NCBI GenBank assembly: GCA_964431545.1 | Contig: CAYSLC010000126.1 | Location: forward strand, 1-16,698 | Direction: 5' to 3' | Origin: CAYSLC01 sp964431545 | GTDB lineage: Bacteria > Desulfobacterota > Desulfobacteria > Desulfobacterales > JAABSP01 | DNA: 16,698 bases | In this document: positions 14,493 through 16,698 of the stretch, piece by piece | Layout of the letters: each line of letters opens with the position of its first letter | How positions within the stretch are numbered: the first letter of the stretch is position 1 | Translations under genes and position numbers: made by a program | Notes under the pieces: model-generated | Databases searched by the model: none | What the model saw: only the letters and a program-made list of their open reading frames with translations | What the model was told of the DNA's origin: nothing

Positions 14493-15179
14493 TTAGGGAT
14501 CTTTTCGGAGATTTTTCCCGGAATCCTCCGGGACGGTCCGTCCCCCCGTCGCTTCCGCCAGGAGCCGGTCCACGGCGGCCTCCAGCTCCGCCGGGGTTCC
14601 CGTGTTCCGGATCACGCGATCGGCCCTCCGGATCTTCTCCGACTCCGGCAGCTGGGCCGCGACCAGGGCCGCCGCCCCCTGCCGGTCGACCCCGTCCCGG
14701 TCCATGAGCCGGTCGATCTGCCGATCCGGGCCCGCGGCCACCGTCACGGTCAGGTGGAACCGGTCGGCCAGGTCGAGTTCGAAGAGGAGGGGGACCTCCG
14801 CGCAGATGACCCGGGCCCCCGCCCCCTCGGCGGCGTCCATCCGGAGGGCCATTTCCCGGACCACCCACGGATGGACCAGCTCCTCCAGGGCCGCCTTGGC
14901 CGACCGGTCCCGGAGGATGGCCGTCCGCAGGGCCGGGCGGTCCAGGGAGCCGTCCGGCGCGACCACCTCCGGTCCGAAGCGGTCGATGATCCCCCGGTAA
15001 ACGGGCGTTCCCGGAGCCACCGCCTCCCGGGCCAGGGCGTCGGCGCTGATCCCGGCCGCCCCCCGCTCCTCCAGGATGCGGCGGACGAGGGATTTCCCCG
15101 AACCGGGCCCGCCGGTCACTCCGATCCGGAGGGCCCCGCCCCCGGCCGGGGATGTCGATTTATCCATTGAATCGGTCAT
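14493..15179 (-). CDS. coaE: Dephospho-CoA kinase
   Basis: Last step of coenzyme A synthesis: ATP-dependent phosphorylation of the 3'-OH of dephospho-CoA. The 228-residue protein has the P-loop TGGPGSGKS (22-30), the ISADALAREAV segment (44-54), LVHPWVVREM and ICAEVPLLFE in the middle, and DRVIRNTGTPAELEAAVDRL near the end, all family features. The P-loop reads GGPGSGKS where many CoaE have GGIASGKS. The start is uncertain: ATG 15179 and ATG 15167 both lack a clear ribosome site; the frame is open to 15392 but the extra part is unconserved and would overlap cca. It is divergent from cca and followed directly by the rho promoter. Confidence 0.93.
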   Translation of the reverse strand: MTDSMDKSTSPAGGGALRIGVTGGPGSGKSLVRRILEERGAAGISADALAREAVAPGTPVYRGIIDRFGPEVVAPDGSLDRPALRTAILRDRSAKAALEELVHPWVVREMALRMDAAEGAGARVICAEVPLLFELDLADRFHLTVTVAAGPDRQIDRLMDRDGVDRQGAAALVAAQLPESEKIRRADRVIRNTGTPAELEAAVDRLLAEATGGRTVPEDSGKNLRKDP

Positions 15180-15194
15180 GGCTCGTGGTATGCT
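15167..15194 (+). promoter_or_regulatory. Candidate promoter for cca
   Basis: TTGAAT (15167-15172) and TATGCT (15189-15194) are 16 bases apart, and TGG immediately before the second box makes an extended -10 (TGGTATGCT). Each box matches consensus at 4 of 6. It overlaps the coaE start codon region on the other strand. The predicted start, about 15201, lies right before the tandem repeats. No convincing promoter for coaE was found on the opposite strand. Confidence 0.4.
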
Positions 15195-15203
15195 GGGTAT
15201 TTT

Positions 15204-15242
15204 CCAAAGGGGTTCCCCAAAGGGATTCCCCAAAAGGATCCC
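15204..15242. repeat. Three tandem 13-bp repeats between divergent coaE and cca
   Basis: Three adjoining 13-bp units read CCAAAGGGGTTCC (15204-15216), CCAAAGGGATTCC (15217-15229) and CCAAAAGGATCCC (15230-15242). Each contains a small dyad (GGGGTTCCCC, GGGATTCCCC, AGGATCCC), so dyads recur every 13 bp, slightly more than one helical turn. Each unit also carries an AAGG core that resembles a ribosome site; the third sits just before the in-frame ATG at 15244. Function unknown: operator array, leader element or replication-slippage tract. Confidence 0.75.
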
Positions 15243-15285
15243 AATGCTCGGACCCACCGGCCCCGCAAGGAGAGTCCATACCACC

Positions 15286-16653
15286 ATGCCCCCCTTTCCA
15301 TCAAACCTTTTTCCCCGGCAAGCGGACGCCTTTCCGGTGGGCGGGTGCGTCCGGGACCTCCTCCTGGGCCGGGAGCCGGAGGACTTCGACATCGCGGTGC
15401 TGGGCGACGCCGAGGCTTACGCCCGGCGGATGGCCCGGTTCCACGGCGCCCACCTGGTCCCCCTGGGCAAACCCGGCCACCCGCTCTTCCGGGTCATCGG
15501 CAAGGGCCGGACCTTCGACATCGTGCCGGCCCGGGGGGAGACCATCGAGGCGGACCTTCGCCGCCGGGACTTCACCATCAACGCCATGGCCTACGACCTG
15601 GAGGGGGACGCCTGGGTCGATCCCCTGGGGGGTCGGTCGGACCTGATCGAAAAACGGATCCGGCTGGCCGCCGGGGGGGCCTTCCGGGACGACCCCCTCC
15701 GGATGGTGCGGGCCTACCGCCTGGCCGCCGCCTTCGGGTTCGCCGTCGACCCCGGGACGATCGGGGCGGTCCGGAGGGACACGCCGGGCATCGACCGGAT
15801 CGCCGGCGAGCGGATCCGTCAGGAACTCTTCAAGCTCCTCGCCTTCGAGGAGGCCGACCGCCACCTGCGCGGGATGGCCGAGGCCGGCCTCCTGCAGCGG
15901 ATCATCCCGGAACTCGCCCCCCTGCGGGGGATGGATCAAGGGAAACACCACCGCCACGACGGCCTCGACCACACCCTGGCGGCCGTGGCCGGGGCGGGGG
16001 CCCTTTCCGGCCGGACGGCGCCGTCCCCGGAGAGCGGGCGGTCCCGGCCCCCCGACGACGCCGAGACCGTTTTGCTCCGGTGGGCCCTCCTGCTCCACGA
16101 CATCGGCAAGCCCGTCTGCCGGCGGGTGGAGGAGGGCCGGGTCCGATTCTTCGGCCATGCCGAGGCGGGGGCCCGAATGGCGGCGGAGGTCTGCCGGCGC
16201 CTCCGGCTGTCGAATCGGGAGACCGGGATCACCCTGTTTCTGGTCCGGAACCACATCCGGCCCCTCCACCTCTACCTGTCCCACAAAAACGGCCGGCTGG
16301 GGGACCGGGGGGTCCACCGGTTCTTCCGGAGGTGCGGGGAGTGGACCCCGCTTCTCCTGCGCCACGCCGCGGCCGACAGCGCGGCCAAGCGGCCCGGATC
16401 GGCCGAGGGATCGGCGTTCACGGGGTTCCTCCGGACCCTGGAGGAACGCTTCCGGACCGAATTTCTGCCCGGACGGTCCCGCCCCCCGCTTCTCACCGGC
16501 CATGACCTGGTCCGGGAGCTGGGTCTCCGCCCCGGCCCCCTGTTCAAGGTCCTCCTCGCGCGGATCGACGAGGAGCGGATGCTCGGCCGCATCGAGGACC
16601 GGGCCGCCGCCCTCAAGCGGGCCGAGGATATTGTAAACGCGCTTCAGTGCTGA
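15286..16653 (+). CDS. cca: CCA-adding / poly(A) polymerase family tRNA nucleotidyltransferase with HD domain
   Basis: 455-residue class II nucleotidyltransferase, which adds CCA (or part of it) to tRNA 3' ends. Motifs: VGGCVRDLLLG (18-28), catalytic Asp33 and Asp35 in EDFDIAV, RRDFTINAMAYDL (93-105), DPLGGRSDLIEKRIR (112-126), FRDDPLRMVRAYR (133-145) and ERIRQELFKLL (175-185). An HD phosphohydrolase-type domain follows with LLLHDIGKP (268-276; His271, Asp272) and GHAEAG (290-295). A Pro/Arg/Ser-rich linker occupies about 241-258. The nucleotide-selecting motif reads DDPLR where most enzymes have EDxxR. ATG 15286 has AAGGAG about 13 bases upstream; ATG 15244 (14 codons earlier, AAAGGA 5 bases upstream) is a real alternative. 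CCA-adding, A-adding and poly(A) polymerase activity cannot be separated by eye. Confidence 0.9.
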   Translation: MPPFPSNLFPRQADAFPVGGCVRDLLLGREPEDFDIAVLGDAEAYARRMARFHGAHLVPLGKPGHPLFRVIGKGRTFDIVPARGETIEADLRRRDFTINAMAYDLEGDAWVDPLGGRSDLIEKRIRLAAGGAFRDDPLRMVRAYRLAAAFGFAVDPGTIGAVRRDTPGIDRIAGERIRQELFKLLAFEEADRHLRGMAEAGLLQRIIPELAPLRGMDQGKHHRHDGLDHTLAAVAGAGALSGRTAPSPESGRSRPPDDAETVLLRWALLLHDIGKPVCRRVEEGRVRFFGHAEAGARMAAEVCRRLRLSNRETGITLFLVRNHIRPLHLYLSHKNGRLGDRGVHRFFRRCGEWTPLLLRHAAADSAAKRPGSAEGSAFTGFLRTLEERFRTEFLPGRSRPPLLTGHDLVRELGLRPGPLFKVLLARIDEERMLGRIEDRAAALKRAEDIVNALQC

Positions 16654-16698
16654 CGCATAAAAATTTATAACCAATGATATCAATAGTGGATGCCGACC
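16654..16698. other. AT-rich tail after cca, no assignable feature
   Basis: These last 45 bases are much richer in A and T than the rest of the window and include TTTATAAC and the 8-bp palindrome TGATATCA. They may be the start of the next promoter region. No hairpin with a T-run is seen after the cca stop. Confidence 0.3.

Noticed and set aside
15301..16683. 460-codon minus-strand open frame opposite cca
   Set aside because: cca is clearly the coding strand by conserved motifs; the opposite frame is low-complexity Pro/Gly/Glu/Asp/Val-rich sequence.
1..16698. Search for tRNA, rRNA, CRISPR arrays, transposases, integrases, phage genes or toxin-antitoxin pairs
   Set aside because: None seen on either strand. 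The window is continuous housekeeping sequence of uniform composition apart from the short AT-richer gaps noted.

Overview
This 16.7-kb window is a housekeeping region from a GC-rich bacterium (about two-thirds G+C by eye, third codon positions almost all G or C). Fifteen of the sixteen protein genes lie on the minus strand, so the region reads right to left; only a tRNA nucleotidyltransferase at the right end is on the plus strand. Gene content and order (coaE-rho-rpmE-prfA-prmC, then rpsB-tsf-pyrH-frr-uppS-cdsA-dxr-rseP), a long PurL carrying PurS-like domains, and a short EF-Ts suggest a Deltaproteobacteria/Desulfobacterota-like lineage. That placement is an inference and no marker here proves it.

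Layout, in order of minus-strand transcription. (1) 15179-14493, coaE (dephospho-CoA kinase), divergent from cca (15286-16653, plus). A threefold 13-bp tandem repeat lies in the gap between them. (2) 14487-14123, a strong sigma70-like promoter directly after the coaE stop and a C-rich leader of about 330 nt holding a possible 54-codon ORF. (3) 14122-10644, rho, rpmE (L31), prfA (RF1) and prmC (the RF1 glutamine methyltransferase). (4) 10643-10475, a candidate promoter and a strongly folded leader in front of rpsB. (5) 10474-8234, rpsB (S2), tsf (EF-Ts) and pyrH (UMP kinase), followed by a possible terminator or attenuator. (6) 8117-3749, frr (ribosome recycling factor), uppS, cdsA, dxr and rseP, covering ribosome recycling, isoprenoid and undecaprenyl lipid supply, CDP-diacylglycerol synthesis and the site-2 protease. 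(7) 3678-1, purL (with two N-terminal PurS-like domains) and purQ, which is cut by the window edge just before its catalytic His/Glu segment.

The genes are very tightly packed, with 1-bp to 17-bp overlaps and Shine-Dalgarno sites lying inside the preceding gene. Three genes (uppS, pyrH, prmC) appear to start at TTG. Together the block makes components of transcription termination, translation elongation, termination and recycling, and envelope lipid synthesis, with purine synthesis appended. I saw no mobile elements, CRISPR arrays, tRNA or rRNA genes, and no clearly new biological system. The most interesting signals are in the regulatory gaps: the rho leader, the rpsB leader hairpin and the coaE/cca tandem repeat.
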